From assembly GCF_900107015.1 (NCBI RefSeq), contig NZ_FNOI01000004.1:62001-126000 (forward strand): a stretch of 64,000 nt of DNA, read 5' to 3'. Within the stretch, counting starts at the first letter, position 1. Each line of letters starts with the position of its first letter. Source of the stretch: Litoreibacter albidus. Its GTDB lineage: Bacteria > Pseudomonadota > Alphaproteobacteria > Rhodobacterales > Rhodobacteraceae. The notes beneath the pieces are model-generated. The model saw nothing but the letters and a program-made list of their open reading frames with translations. It had not been told where the DNA came from and did no database searches. The translations under genes were made by a program, and so were the position numbers. This document shows positions 46,905 to 55,007 of this stretch, piece by piece.

Positions 46905-48215
46905 TTAGCCTGCACCAAGTACGAGGTTGGGCAGGAACAACGTGATGGATGGGAAAATGATCAGCAAAGCGACCGTGAGGACGTCGATCATGACGAAGGG
47001 CCAGATGGCGCGGAAAATTCCGTTGATCGGTATGTCCGGCCTGATCCCTGCAACGACGTAGACGTTCAGCCCAACCGGCGGCGTGATAAAACCGATTTCG
47101 ACCATTTTGATCACAAGGATGCCAAACAGGATCGGGTCAATGCCCAGCTCGACGATGGCGGGGAAGATGACCGGCAGGGTCAGCAACATCATACCCGATG
47201 CGCTGAGGAACATGCCTAGGAACGCGTAGCCTGCCAAGACGGCGCACAAAATCGCGGTTGTCGGGTACGGCAGGGCAACCAGCCACTCCGCGATTTCTGT
47301 GGGTAACCGCGTGAAGGCCAAGAAGCGGGAGAATATGAAGACACCCCAGAAGGTGGAGAAGATCATGACCGTCAGCTTGGCCGTCTCAATCAGCGACGTT
47401 TGCAGCCCCTCCAGTGACATTTTCCGGCGCAAGATCGCGTAGGTGAACACAATGGCAGCACCTGTGGCACCTGCTTCTGTCGGGGTTGTCCAGCCCGTGG
47501 ACATACCGCCCAAGATCATCAGCATCACAAGGATGATAGGAAGCACACCACCGATGGACTTGCCCCGCTCCGCCCAACCGATGCCCTTGATCGGGCGGCC
47601 AAGTTCAGGGTTCGCGGAGAAACGCAACATGATGAAGCCCGCGTATAAAACCGCGGAGAATATGCCGGGGATAAAGCCCGCCAGCAGCAAGCGGCCGATA
47701 CTTTCATCCACAATGGCGCCGTAGATCACCAATGCGGCGGACGGCGGGATCAAGGATGCGAGTGTACCCGACGCGGCAACCGCCGCCGCAGAGATCGACG
47801 GGTTATATTTCAGCTTCAACAGCTCCGGTATGGCAACGCGCGCAAACACCGCCGCCGTCGCCTGACTGGCGCCGGAGACCGCGCCGAAGCCACCAGCAGC
47901 CAAGACGGTCGCGACAGCCAACCCACCCGGCATCCAGCCGATCCAAGCCCGCGCCGCGCGGTACGCCCCACCCACCATACCTGATGAATGGGCAAAGAAG
48001 CCGATCAGGATAAACATCGGCAGCACGCTAAACAGGTAGTTCGATCCGGCGCTGTGCGGAATGATCCCCGCGATGTTGACCGCGACGACCCAACCTTTGA
48101 GGGCGACAATGCCCAGAAATCCGGTAATCGCCGTTGCGAATACGATGTGAACGCCACTCATCACCATGACGACAAGGCCGATGAAACCGAGGGCTCCGAT
48201 TGTAGTAGGGTCCAT
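46905..48215 (-). CDS. TRAP transporter, large permease (DctM)
   Basis: A 436-residue inner-membrane protein with about twelve hydrophobic segments, the Na+-coupled transport subunit. Family landmarks are GAVSGASQATAAVFARVAIPEL, ASGTLASLIPPSAALVIYG, and the C-terminal FITPPVGLNVYVVAGI. It forms a complex with DctQ and is supplied by DctP. The gene starts ten bases after dctQ. Confidence 0.94.
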   Translation of the reverse strand: MDPTTIGALGFIGLVVMVMSGVHIVFATAITGFLGIVALKGWVVAVNIAGIIPHSAGSNYLFSVLPMFILIGFFAHSSGMVGGAYRAARAWIGWMPGGLAVATVLAAGGFGAVSGASQATAAVFARVAIPELLKLKYNPSISAAAVAASGTLASLIPPSAALVIYGAIVDESIGRLLLAGFIPGIFSAVLYAGFIMLRFSANPELGRPIKGIGWAERGKSIGGVLPIILVMLMILGGMSTGWTTPTEAGATGAAIVFTYAILRRKMSLEGLQTSLIETAKLTVMIFSTFWGVFIFSRFLAFTRLPTEIAEWLVALPYPTTAILCAVLAGYAFLGMFLSASGMMLLTLPVIFPAIVELGIDPILFGILVIKMVEIGFITPPVGLNVYVVAGIRPDIPINGIFRAIWPFVMIDVLTVALLIIFPSITLFLPNLVLGAG

Positions 48216-48224
48216 GATTTGTCC

Positions 48225-48773
48225 TTACACGTCCATGTCTTCGAGGGGATTGGGGACCTTGGGCACCCCGATAGGGTCGCGCGTGGGGTCAAGGACCAAG
48301 CGCCCGAACACCCACAACTCCAGCGTGAGGCGAACAGCGAGGATGCCAAGCCCGACGGGCGCCGCGAGCTTCGAGGGCCATGTGGGGAGCCCTATGCCGA
48401 TTGTGCTGTCCCCCAGTGTCCACGCCCGCATGAAGTGCGTCCATGTCCCTGGCAGGATGGCAAGGATCAGGAACAGCCCAATGCAGGTTGCCAACAGATG
48501 CGTGGCCCATGCCAACCGTCCGCTGAACGCGTTTTGCAACATGTCCATCCGGATATGCCCCGCTTGGCGGTAACAGTACGAGATGCACAACAGGCTGAAC
48601 GTCACCATCGCAAGGGAGATGAAGTCGACCTGACCTTGAATTGGCGCATTGAACAATCGGCGCATCAAAACTTCGGCGGTGACAAGCACCATGACAACAA
48701 AGATCGTCAGACCTGCTATCCATGCGCTGAGATATTCGACCCGCATGAGAGCCCTATCTAGCTTCTCCAGCAT
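48225..48773 (-). CDS. TRAP transporter, small permease (DctQ)
   Basis: A 182-residue protein with four hydrophobic segments and the DctQ pattern (ALMRVEYLSAWIAGLTIFVV, then VLMRRLFNAPIQGQVDFISL). It is required for the stability or function of DctM. GGAGG precedes the ATG. It follows dctP after a hairpin at 48827-48848, which may set the subunit ratio. Confidence 0.9.
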   Translation of the reverse strand: MLEKLDRALMRVEYLSAWIAGLTIFVVMVLVTAEVLMRRLFNAPIQGQVDFISLAMVTFSLLCISYCYRQAGHIRMDMLQNAFSGRLAWATHLLATCIGLFLILAILPGTWTHFMRAWTLGDSTIGIGLPTWPSKLAAPVGLGILAVRLTLELWVFGRLVLDPTRDPIGVPKVPNPLEDMDV

Positions 48774-48826
48774 TATGCCTCCTGCCGGCGTATGCCGGGC
48801 ATGTTTTTGGGTGGGATCAAGGGAAT

Positions 48827-48848
48827 GAACGGGGGCAGCCCCCCGTTC
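48827..48848 (-). promoter_or_regulatory. Hairpin between dctP and dctQ
   Basis: GAACGGGGG (48827-48835) pairs with CCCCCGTTC (48840-48848) around a four-base loop, right after the dctP stop. Such stems after a binding-protein gene commonly protect the upstream mRNA and reduce downstream expression, giving more DctP than permease. Confidence 0.65.
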
Positions 48849-48854
48849 ACCGCA

Positions 48855-49859
48855 TCAAGGCTTAGCGTTCAGCACCAGATCGAGCAGCTCTTGGCCCGGC
48901 AGGCCTTTCGCGGCCATGTCGGCGACATAGGCATCCCATACAGGTTTGGCCGCCTCGTCACGCAGCTTGGCAATCGTCTCGTCGCTGATTTTCACCTCTG
49001 TCAGGCCGTGCTTTTCCAGATCGGGCAGATAATCCTCAGCCGCATTGTTCTGCGCCTTGATGGTCTCAGCCGTCGCGTAAGCTTTGGCATCTTGGAACAG
49101 GGCTTTCATATCGTCTGGAAGGGCTGCGTAAGCGGCCTCATTCCCGACCAATGTGACATGGGCGGTGCCAGCCGCCATTCCGGTTGTGTACCAGTCCGAC
49201 AGCTCAAACAGCTTGTATCCGCCGTGCGCCGATGGCGTTGCAGCCACCGCGTCGATGACGCCTGTTTGCAGCGCGTTGTACTGCTCCGGCCCGCTGACAT
49301 TCACGAGGCTTGCCCCATAGGACGCCAGCGCGTTGCCGATGCCACTTGTTGCCTTTAGCCGCATGCCCGAAAACCCCTCCAGATCTTCCGGCGGCGTCCC
49401 CTTGCCCATGACTTCATAGTTGGGTTGCACGACGGTCATCACCGGCACGATCCCCCAGCTTGCGAATTCCTTTTTCACTGCGGCGTTCTCATAAACCATG
49501 TCCGCGACCGCAACGCGGTCTTCCATCGTGTCGAGTGGCAGGAACGGCAGGTCCATCACCGATAGCAACGGGTTCTTGCCGGGGTGGTAGCTTGAAATGA
49601 CATAGCCAAGCTCAAACGCGCCGATGGAGACATTATCGAGAACCTCGCGCGTCGGCGACAAGGTGCCATTATGGACGGTGATCTTCATGTTGCCGCCGCT
49701 GTTCTCATTCACATATTCCGCGAACTTCTCCCCAGAGACGCGAAATGCGGGGCTGCCATATAACGCCAGATCCCAGTTGATGTCTTGCGCTGACGCTGTT
49801 CCAACCATCATCAACATGGTGGCGCCGGCGGTGATCCCTTTGGCCAATTGAGCCTTCAT
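48855..49859 (-). CDS. TRAP transporter, periplasmic solute-binding protein (DctP)
   Basis: A 334-residue periplasmic protein with a signal peptide cut near TASAQ (residue 25), starting MKAQLAKGITAGATMLMMVG. GGGAGGAAGACAA before the ATG supports the start at 49859. DctP-family blocks include RLKATSGIGNALASYGASLVNVSG, with the Arg that usually binds a carboxylate of the ligand. This hints at an acidic substrate. The aromatic/aldonic nature of the ligand cannot be decided. First gene of the minus-strand TRAP-lactonase transcript. Confidence 0.92.
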   Translation of the reverse strand: MKAQLAKGITAGATMLMMVGTASAQDINWDLALYGSPAFRVSGEKFAEYVNENSGGNMKITVHNGTLSPTREVLDNVSIGAFELGYVISSYHPGKNPLLSVMDLPFLPLDTMEDRVAVADMVYENAAVKKEFASWGIVPVMTVVQPNYEVMGKGTPPEDLEGFSGMRLKATSGIGNALASYGASLVNVSGPEQYNALQTGVIDAVAATPSAHGGYKLFELSDWYTTGMAAGTAHVTLVGNEAAYAALPDDMKALFQDAKAYATAETIKAQNNAAEDYLPDLEKHGLTEVKISDETIAKLRDEAAKPVWDAYVADMAAKGLPGQELLDLVLNAKP

Positions 49860-49911
49860 TTGTCTTCCTCCCTTGAAATCTACAGATGCGAGCTTGCTCT
49901 CCGTCAATTTA

Positions 49912-49925
49912 TGCACACGCGTGCA
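49912..49925. promoter_or_regulatory. LacI-type operator candidate in the dctP/lacI gap
   Basis: TGCAC-N4-GTGCA (TGCACACGCGTGCA) lies 53 bases upstream of the dctP ATG in the 210-base divergent region. This is where the adjacent LacI protein would repress the transporter operon. The rest of the gap is AT-rich promoter-like sequence. Confidence 0.55.
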
Positions 49926-50069
49926 ACAATCAGTGCGTACAGACCCACATACAGTCAAGTATAACTTTGTTTGACTGAATTATTTCAGTGAACGCGCAAC
50001 CACTAATCATGTAGACAAAGGCCGCCCTAATGCTGCAATATATTGTGACACCTACCTAAAAGGCCTCCA

Positions 50070-51068
50070 ATGTCAGATGTAAGAGTGACCGCCGACGATG
50101 TAGCGCTGCGCGCGGGGGTCTCCCGCTCCACCGTGTCGCGCGCCTTCTCGCCCGACCGACCTGTGCAAAAAGAAACCCGTCAACGGATACTGAAGGCCGC
50201 GGAGGAGTTGGGCTATCAACCAAATGCGCTGGCCCAAGCCCTGACATCGCGGCGATCACAGATCGTGGGAATCCTGATGGGGGAGTTGAGCAACCCTATT
50301 CATGCGGTTTTGCATCAGTCCTTGAGCCACGCGCTGCAAATGTGCGGCCTTATCCCCATCTCTGTGCAGATGGGGCCGGAAGACGACATCAAGCAAATGA
50401 TCGCGACCTTTAAGCAGTATCAGGTCGGCGTTGTTATCCTCACCTCCATGAACATCCCCACAGATTTGGTCCGAACCTTTCAGGACGCCGGATTGCAGGT
50501 GCTTTTGGTGAACAGGGTAGATGAGGACGGCGTTACGGCCTCCGTCTGCGCGGATGTCACCCAAGGCGGTGCGCTCGCCGCGCGGCTTTTGGTTGAACGC
50601 GGATGCAAGCGCATCTGGGTGGCGAAGGGCGCCACGGGCAGCTGGACCAGCGAAGCCCGACTGGCGGGACACCTTGCCGGATTGCAGCGGCTCGACAGCG
50701 TGCCCGCTAAAGTCGTCGCGGGCGGCTACACCTATGCAGACGGCGCCGAGATGGCAGACGACATACTCGCCTCCAAAGAACCGCGTCCTGACGGATTGCT
50801 GTGCCCCAACGATCTGTTTGCCATCGGCTTCATGGACCGGCTGCGCAAAGCCAGCGGCGCATCATTTCCGGACGATATCAAGGTCGTGGGGTTCGACGAC
50901 ATACCTATGGCGAATTGGGAAGGGAACCAACTGACGACGATCCGCCTTCCCGTATCCGCAATGGCATCGCGCGCGGCGGACCTGATCACCCGAATTTCCA
51001 CCAACGCCGAGGTGGTGGAAGAAAAGATATGGATACCCTGCCGTTTGGTGCAACGGGCGTCGGCGTAA
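50070..51068 (+). CDS. LacI-family transcriptional regulator
   Basis: A 332-residue regulator. The N-terminal HTH reads VTADDVALRAGVSRSTVSRA with the hinge helix PNALAQALTSRRS, followed by a periplasmic-binding-protein-like ligand domain to the end. It probably senses a sugar or sugar acid and controls the divergent TRAP operon. A palindrome lies in between. The RBS is weak (GGCC TCCA region), perhaps keeping the level low. Confidence 0.92.
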   Translation: MSDVRVTADDVALRAGVSRSTVSRAFSPDRPVQKETRQRILKAAEELGYQPNALAQALTSRRSQIVGILMGELSNPIHAVLHQSLSHALQMCGLIPISVQMGPEDDIKQMIATFKQYQVGVVILTSMNIPTDLVRTFQDAGLQVLLVNRVDEDGVTASVCADVTQGGALAARLLVERGCKRIWVAKGATGSWTSEARLAGHLAGLQRLDSVPAKVVAGGYTYADGAEMADDILASKEPRPDGLLCPNDLFAIGFMDRLRKASGASFPDDIKVVGFDDIPMANWEGNQLTTIRLPVSAMASRAADLITRISTNAEVVEEKIWIPCRLVQRASA

Positions 51069-51155
51069 GCCCTCCCCTGCGTAACTGGAAAGCCTAAGAA
51101 CATCGACATCACGCCCCCCTCCCGCGCAACCAGACGCGACCGCCTTGGCGGCCAG

Positions 51156-52517
51156 ATGATCGTCGGAACGCTGCTGACCACAGCCGCCTATGAGTTTACG
51201 GGCGCGCCCATTTTGTCCTATCTGGCGGCGCTGTTCACACTATTGGGCCTCGTGTGCTTTACACCGCAGGTGCCGCGCACCGTGCAGTTGTTTGTCGCCA
51301 TCGGCGTCGGCTTGGTATTCTTCGCAGTCGGGACACTGGATGACTGGCAAGGCGCGGTCCTCACCGCCCTATCCCGCGCCAGCTTCATCGCGGCGTTCTT
51401 CACCGCCCTGACGGCCATCAGAAGCGCCGCGATTACTGATCCCAACATTCTAGAGTGCGGCCGTTTTCTGGTGAGCCAACCACCCGGGCGGCGCTACATC
51501 GCGCTCACCATAGGCAGCCACCTGTTCGGGTTATTACTCACCTACGGGTCGATTTCCCTGTTGGGCGCGCTGGCCACAGATACTGCATCCCTCGAGACCA
51601 ACCCAGAGGTCCGCAGGCACAGAACCCGACGTGTCTTGATCGCAGTTCAACGCGGCTTCATCGCGACCTTGCCTTGGTCGCCACTTGCCTTTGCTTCCGC
51701 TATCACGCTTTCCGTCATACCGGGGGCGTCATGGGCGGACGCCCTGCCACTGACAATCGTGAGCGGCGTGTTACTGGCTGGCATTGGCTGGGGGCTTGAT
51801 ACAGCATTCAAGCCACGCCTTACCACGCCACCGCCAAAACGGGGACCAGCCGAGGGCGGCTGGTTTGAGCACATGAAGTCGCTCTATCTTCTGCTGTTGC
51901 TTCTTGGCCTATCCACCGCCGCCATTCACCTGATGACCGGCGTGCGCATCTTTGGCGTGGTGATGGCGCTGGTGCCCGCCGCGTCAGTCCTTTGGATCGC
52001 GCTTCAGCACCGTAACCGCCCCGCCCCGCTGCAAAACATAACCAGCCGCGTGCGGGCTTTCGCCACGTCCGACATACCGAACCTCAAGAAAGAGCTGACG
52101 CTTTTGACAATGGCAGGCTTCATCGGCTCACTGGGTGCCGCCACGCTCTCCCCGTTTATTGAAGGCGCAGGGATAAACTTTGCAGCCATGCCGACGTGGA
52201 TATTGGTCCTTTGCGTTTTCTGGTTCATCCCCGTCACCGGCCAGCTGGGCATGAACCCCATTCTAGCGGTGTCGTTGTTTGCGCCGTTCCTGCCCTCACC
52301 GGACGTGTTGGGGATCGACCCCGCGATATTGGTCTGCGCAATGACGAGTGGCTGGGCACTTAGTGGCGTAACCTCCCCGTTTACGGCTTCGGTCTTGCTG
52401 ATCGCGGCATTCGGCAAAGTCAGCCCGCTGCACGTCGGCCTGCGCTGGAACGGCGTCTATGCGTTGGTCTGCGGCGCGACGCTGTCTGTCTGGTTGTTTT
52501 TGCTGACTTACATCTGA
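51156..52517 (+). CDS. Polytopic membrane protein, transporter-like, unknown substrate
   Basis: A 453-residue protein with about eleven or twelve hydrophobic segments and two re-entrant-looking polar loops (TPPPKRGPAEGG and PAPLQNITSRVR). The C-terminal half, with VTGQLGMNPILAVSLFAPFL and AMTSGWALSGVTSPFTAS, resembles the transport domains of the ion-transporter superfamily, but I cannot name a family. The annotated ATG follows a reading frame that stays open further up (PPSRATRRDRLGGQ) without a clear start codon, so the real N-terminus may be about 20 residues longer. It lies 87 bases after lacI and could be cotranscribed. Confidence 0.6.
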   Translation: MIVGTLLTTAAYEFTGAPILSYLAALFTLLGLVCFTPQVPRTVQLFVAIGVGLVFFAVGTLDDWQGAVLTALSRASFIAAFFTALTAIRSAAITDPNILECGRFLVSQPPGRRYIALTIGSHLFGLLLTYGSISLLGALATDTASLETNPEVRRHRTRRVLIAVQRGFIATLPWSPLAFASAITLSVIPGASWADALPLTIVSGVLLAGIGWGLDTAFKPRLTTPPPKRGPAEGGWFEHMKSLYLLLLLLGLSTAAIHLMTGVRIFGVVMALVPAASVLWIALQHRNRPAPLQNITSRVRAFATSDIPNLKKELTLLTMAGFIGSLGAATLSPFIEGAGINFAAMPTWILVLCVFWFIPVTGQLGMNPILAVSLFAPFLPSPDVLGIDPAILVCAMTSGWALSGVTSPFTASVLLIAAFGKVSPLHVGLRWNGVYALVCGATLSVWLFLLTYI

Positions 52518-52537
52518 CCCCAGAAAGCGCGGCAGCC

Positions 52538-53026
52538 TTAGTGCGGGTCGTCGTCCAAGGAGCCGTGGATCGCGAATTGTTCCAGCCCAGCCGCTTGCGC
52601 CTCTATCGAGCGATAGCTTTCACGCACGCCAACCTCCGCAAGCTCCCGCGCGACGGTCAGCAAAGTATTCGCATCATGCTCTTCACACAGATCGGCCATC
52701 TGGGACAGCTCCTCCAACGCGACCTTGCGGGCGACGTCGATGCTGGGTGCGCCGTAAATCTCGACAAAATGCTGAGCGAGACGATCCGCCAAGACATCAC
52801 GTTCCGCAGGTTCGATCTGGGTCACAGCCACAAAGCTGACACGACCAAAGGTCTCGCAGCCCATCCAGCCGTTCGCAAAGGCCTGCCGCGCCTTGCCCGT
52901 CAGGTCAGCCTCTGACCAGTTAGAGAACTCAAAGCCGCCGGAAATGCACCATTCCCCCGTGCGGGCCGGATTGTGAAACACGCGAGTGTCGCTTTCATCG
53001 AAGTGGATAGCGCGGGCAAGTTTCAT
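52538..53026 (-). CDS. DUF6505-like protein
   Basis: A 162-residue soluble protein (MKLARAIHFDESDTRVFHNP) without signal or membrane segment, containing an FSNWSEADLTGKARQAFANG stretch and a C-terminal helical part. I assign it to the DUF6505 group of Rhodobacterales from memory of the pattern; no reaction is known. It overlaps the biotin/lipoate ligase-like gene by four bases, the last of the minus-strand group from the polyferredoxin, so it may serve cofactor or formate dehydrogenase maturation. Confidence 0.65.
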   Translation of the reverse strand: MKLARAIHFDESDTRVFHNPARTGEWCISGGFEFSNWSEADLTGKARQAFANGWMGCETFGRVSFVAVTQIEPAERDVLADRLAQHFVEIYGAPSIDVARKVALEELSQMADLCEEHDANTLLTVARELAEVGVRESYRSIEAQAAGLEQFAIHGSLDDDPH

Positions 53027-53724
53027 GTGGCCTCCGTCAGCAGGTCAGTCAGGGGGATCAGTTGTGAACCCTCGTGGGTCTTCAACAGCAGACCCAGATT
53101 TTCATCAAGGCCAATGAACGTGCCTTGGCGTCCGACAACCGTCATTTCCGTGTCGCGCCCATGCGCCACCGCGAGCCAGTTGCGGTGCAACCGCGCTGGC
53201 CCATCATCTGCCCAAGCGTTAATTTCAACCAATGTGTGCCTGATCCACGCCTCAAGCAGGGTGACGGCGTCAACCTCCCCACAGCCTTCCGCGTAGAGTG
53301 CTGTGGCATCCATTGTGAGGCCGGTTTCTTCTGACGGAGGCCATAGCTCCAGCGACAAGCCAATGACCAGCCATTCGGGCAATTTGTCTGGATCATCGTT
53401 CGACGCCGCCATTTGCAGCCCACCGCAACGCGCGCCGTTCACGTAGATGTCGCCGTCCCATCCAAGGTGTACCGCGACCTCGGGCGGGGCCAATGCGCCC
53501 AACGCGTTTTGGAACCCCACACCGCAAAGCGGCAACATACAAGCCGCTTCACGCAACGGCACCTCCGGCGCAAGCACCACCGCTGCCCGTAATCGGTCGT
53601 GCGCCAGATCATAGGTCACCAAGCCCGCATCACACACATCTGCGGCCTTCGCGCAGGCGAGCGCGAACGGATCCGCGCCACCTGCATCTAAGCCAGTAAA
53701 CAATGGCGGGAAGGATGGCGTCAT
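53023..53724 (-). CDS. Biotin/lipoate-protein ligase family protein
   Basis: A 233-residue protein. The middle (VGFQNALGALAPPEVAVHLGW, then GARCGGLQMA and LVIGLSLEL) resembles the catalytic core of biotin/lipoate ligases of the BPL_LplA_LipB group, with a C-terminal DUF4444-like domain. The RxxLGR-type biotin loop is absent, so its target is uncertain. It overlaps Mrp upstream and DUF6505 downstream by four bases each, an arrangement that suggests cofactor handling. Standard BirA would be longer and carry an HTH. Confidence 0.7.
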   Translation of the reverse strand: MTPSFPPLFTGLDAGGADPFALACAKAADVCDAGLVTYDLAHDRLRAAVVLAPEVPLREAACMLPLCGVGFQNALGALAPPEVAVHLGWDGDIYVNGARCGGLQMAASNDDPDKLPEWLVIGLSLELWPPSEETGLTMDATALYAEGCGEVDAVTLLEAWIRHTLVEINAWADDGPARLHRNWLAVAHGRDTEMTVVGRQGTFIGLDENLGLLLKTHEGSQLIPLTDLLTEAT

Positions 53725-54788
53725 GCGTGGCCTTGGGCGATCAATTGCTGCGCGACAGAGCGGAAGCCAGCAGCCTGCGCGCTATCAGGTTTAGACACCA
53801 CGATCGGCGCCCCTCCGTCTGCCGCCAGTCGGATATCCAGATGCAGCGGAATTTCGGCGAGCAAGGGAACGCCCAGCTTCTCAGCCTCTGCCGCGACACC
53901 GCCGTGCCCGAAGGTATGTTCCTCGTGCCCGCAGTTGGAGCAGATGTGGGTCGACATGTTCTCTATCATTCCAAGGATTGGCGTGCCCAATTGGTTGAAC
54001 ATATCAATCCCCTTGCGCGCGTCCAAAAGCGCCACATCTTGGGGCGTGGAGACGATGATTGCGCCATTCAGCTGGGACTTTTGCGCCAGCGTCATCTGCA
54101 CATCGCCTGTGCCCGGTGGCAAGTCCACGATCAGCACATCCAATGCGCCCCATTGAACCTGTGTTAGCATCTGCTGAAGTGCGCCCATCAGCATAGGCCC
54201 ACGCCAGACAACGGCTTGGTCGTCATTGGTCATCAGACCGAGGGACATCATGGTCACGCCGTAATTGCGCATCGGTAGAATGGTTTTCCCGTCCGGTGAC
54301 GCCGGTCGGCCCGACACGCCCAACATGCGCGGCTGCGACGGCCCGTAGACATCCGCATCCAGAAGCCCAACGCGACGCCCCTCCGCCGCCAATGCACACG
54401 CCAGGTTGGAGGCCACAGTGGATTTACCCACGCCCCCCTTGCCCGAAGCCACTGCAATGATGCGGTCAACGCCGGGTATTTTCTCGGGACCGGCGGGTTC
54501 CGCTGGGCGGTTGAGCTTCAGATCAGGTGGCGCGGATGGCGCGCTGTGCGCGGTCATAACAACGGACAGCTTTTTAACGCCATCCAACGCGCCGATCTTC
54601 GCCTCGACCTCATCCTTCAGCGCGCCGTAGGCGGCCGCGTGGTTGCCACTGACCTCCAACACGAAACGCACCGCGCCATCCTCTACGGTCAGCGCTTTGA
54701 CCAATCCGGCCTCCACCAACGGTGTGCCGCTGACCGGATCGCTAAGTGTGTTAAGCGCGGCCAGTACATCCTCACGTGCAAGTGTCAT
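53721..54788 (-). CDS. Mrp/NBP35-type Fe-S cluster carrier ATPase (ApbC-like)
   Basis: A 355-residue P-loop protein that carries and delivers [4Fe-4S] clusters. The deviant Walker A is SGKGGVGKSTVASNLA near residue 115. CxxC appears in HICSNCGHEEHTFG (about residue 280), where the dimer holds the bridging cluster. The N-terminal MIP18-like domain (residues 1-90) is present. It lies between the DUF6494 protein and the biotin/lipoate-like gene, beside a formate dehydrogenase cluster that needs several Fe-S clusters. Confidence 0.92.
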   Translation of the reverse strand: MTLAREDVLAALNTLSDPVSGTPLVEAGLVKALTVEDGAVRFVLEVSGNHAAAYGALKDEVEAKIGALDGVKKLSVVMTAHSAPSAPPDLKLNRPAEPAGPEKIPGVDRIIAVASGKGGVGKSTVASNLACALAAEGRRVGLLDADVYGPSQPRMLGVSGRPASPDGKTILPMRNYGVTMMSLGLMTNDDQAVVWRGPMLMGALQQMLTQVQWGALDVLIVDLPPGTGDVQMTLAQKSQLNGAIIVSTPQDVALLDARKGIDMFNQLGTPILGMIENMSTHICSNCGHEEHTFGHGGVAAEAEKLGVPLLAEIPLHLDIRLAADGGAPIVVSKPDSAQAAGFRSVAQQLIAQGHA

Positions 54789-54795
54789 ATGCGGC

Positions 54796-54984
54796 TCAAC
54801 CCTTGATCGTGCCGGTCACAACGTGTTCCAGATCTACACCGTCAACAGTCAGCACCACGCGTGCCTCGAATTCCTTACCTTCGGTGCCATCGGCGGTGCG
54901 AAAGGCTTCCTCGATCGCTTGCTGCGACGTCACGCCAACCTGCTTGAGGAACTTGCGCATGGACATGTTGAGATCATCACTCAT
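54796..54984 (-). CDS. DUF6494-like small protein
   Basis: A 62-residue soluble protein (MSDDLNMSMRKFLKQVGVTSQQ). It is seven bases upstream of mrp, so the two are cotranscribed. I recognise the family only as a domain of unknown function. The order DUF6494-mrp next to an Fe-S enzyme suggests a role as adaptor, but nothing in the sequence proves it. Confidence 0.7.
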   Translation of the reverse strand: MSDDLNMSMRKFLKQVGVTSQQAIEEAFRTADGTEGKEFEARVVLTVDGVDLEHVVTGTIKG

Positions 54985-55007
54985 TTTATCGTCTCCTGTA
55001 ATCTGGG

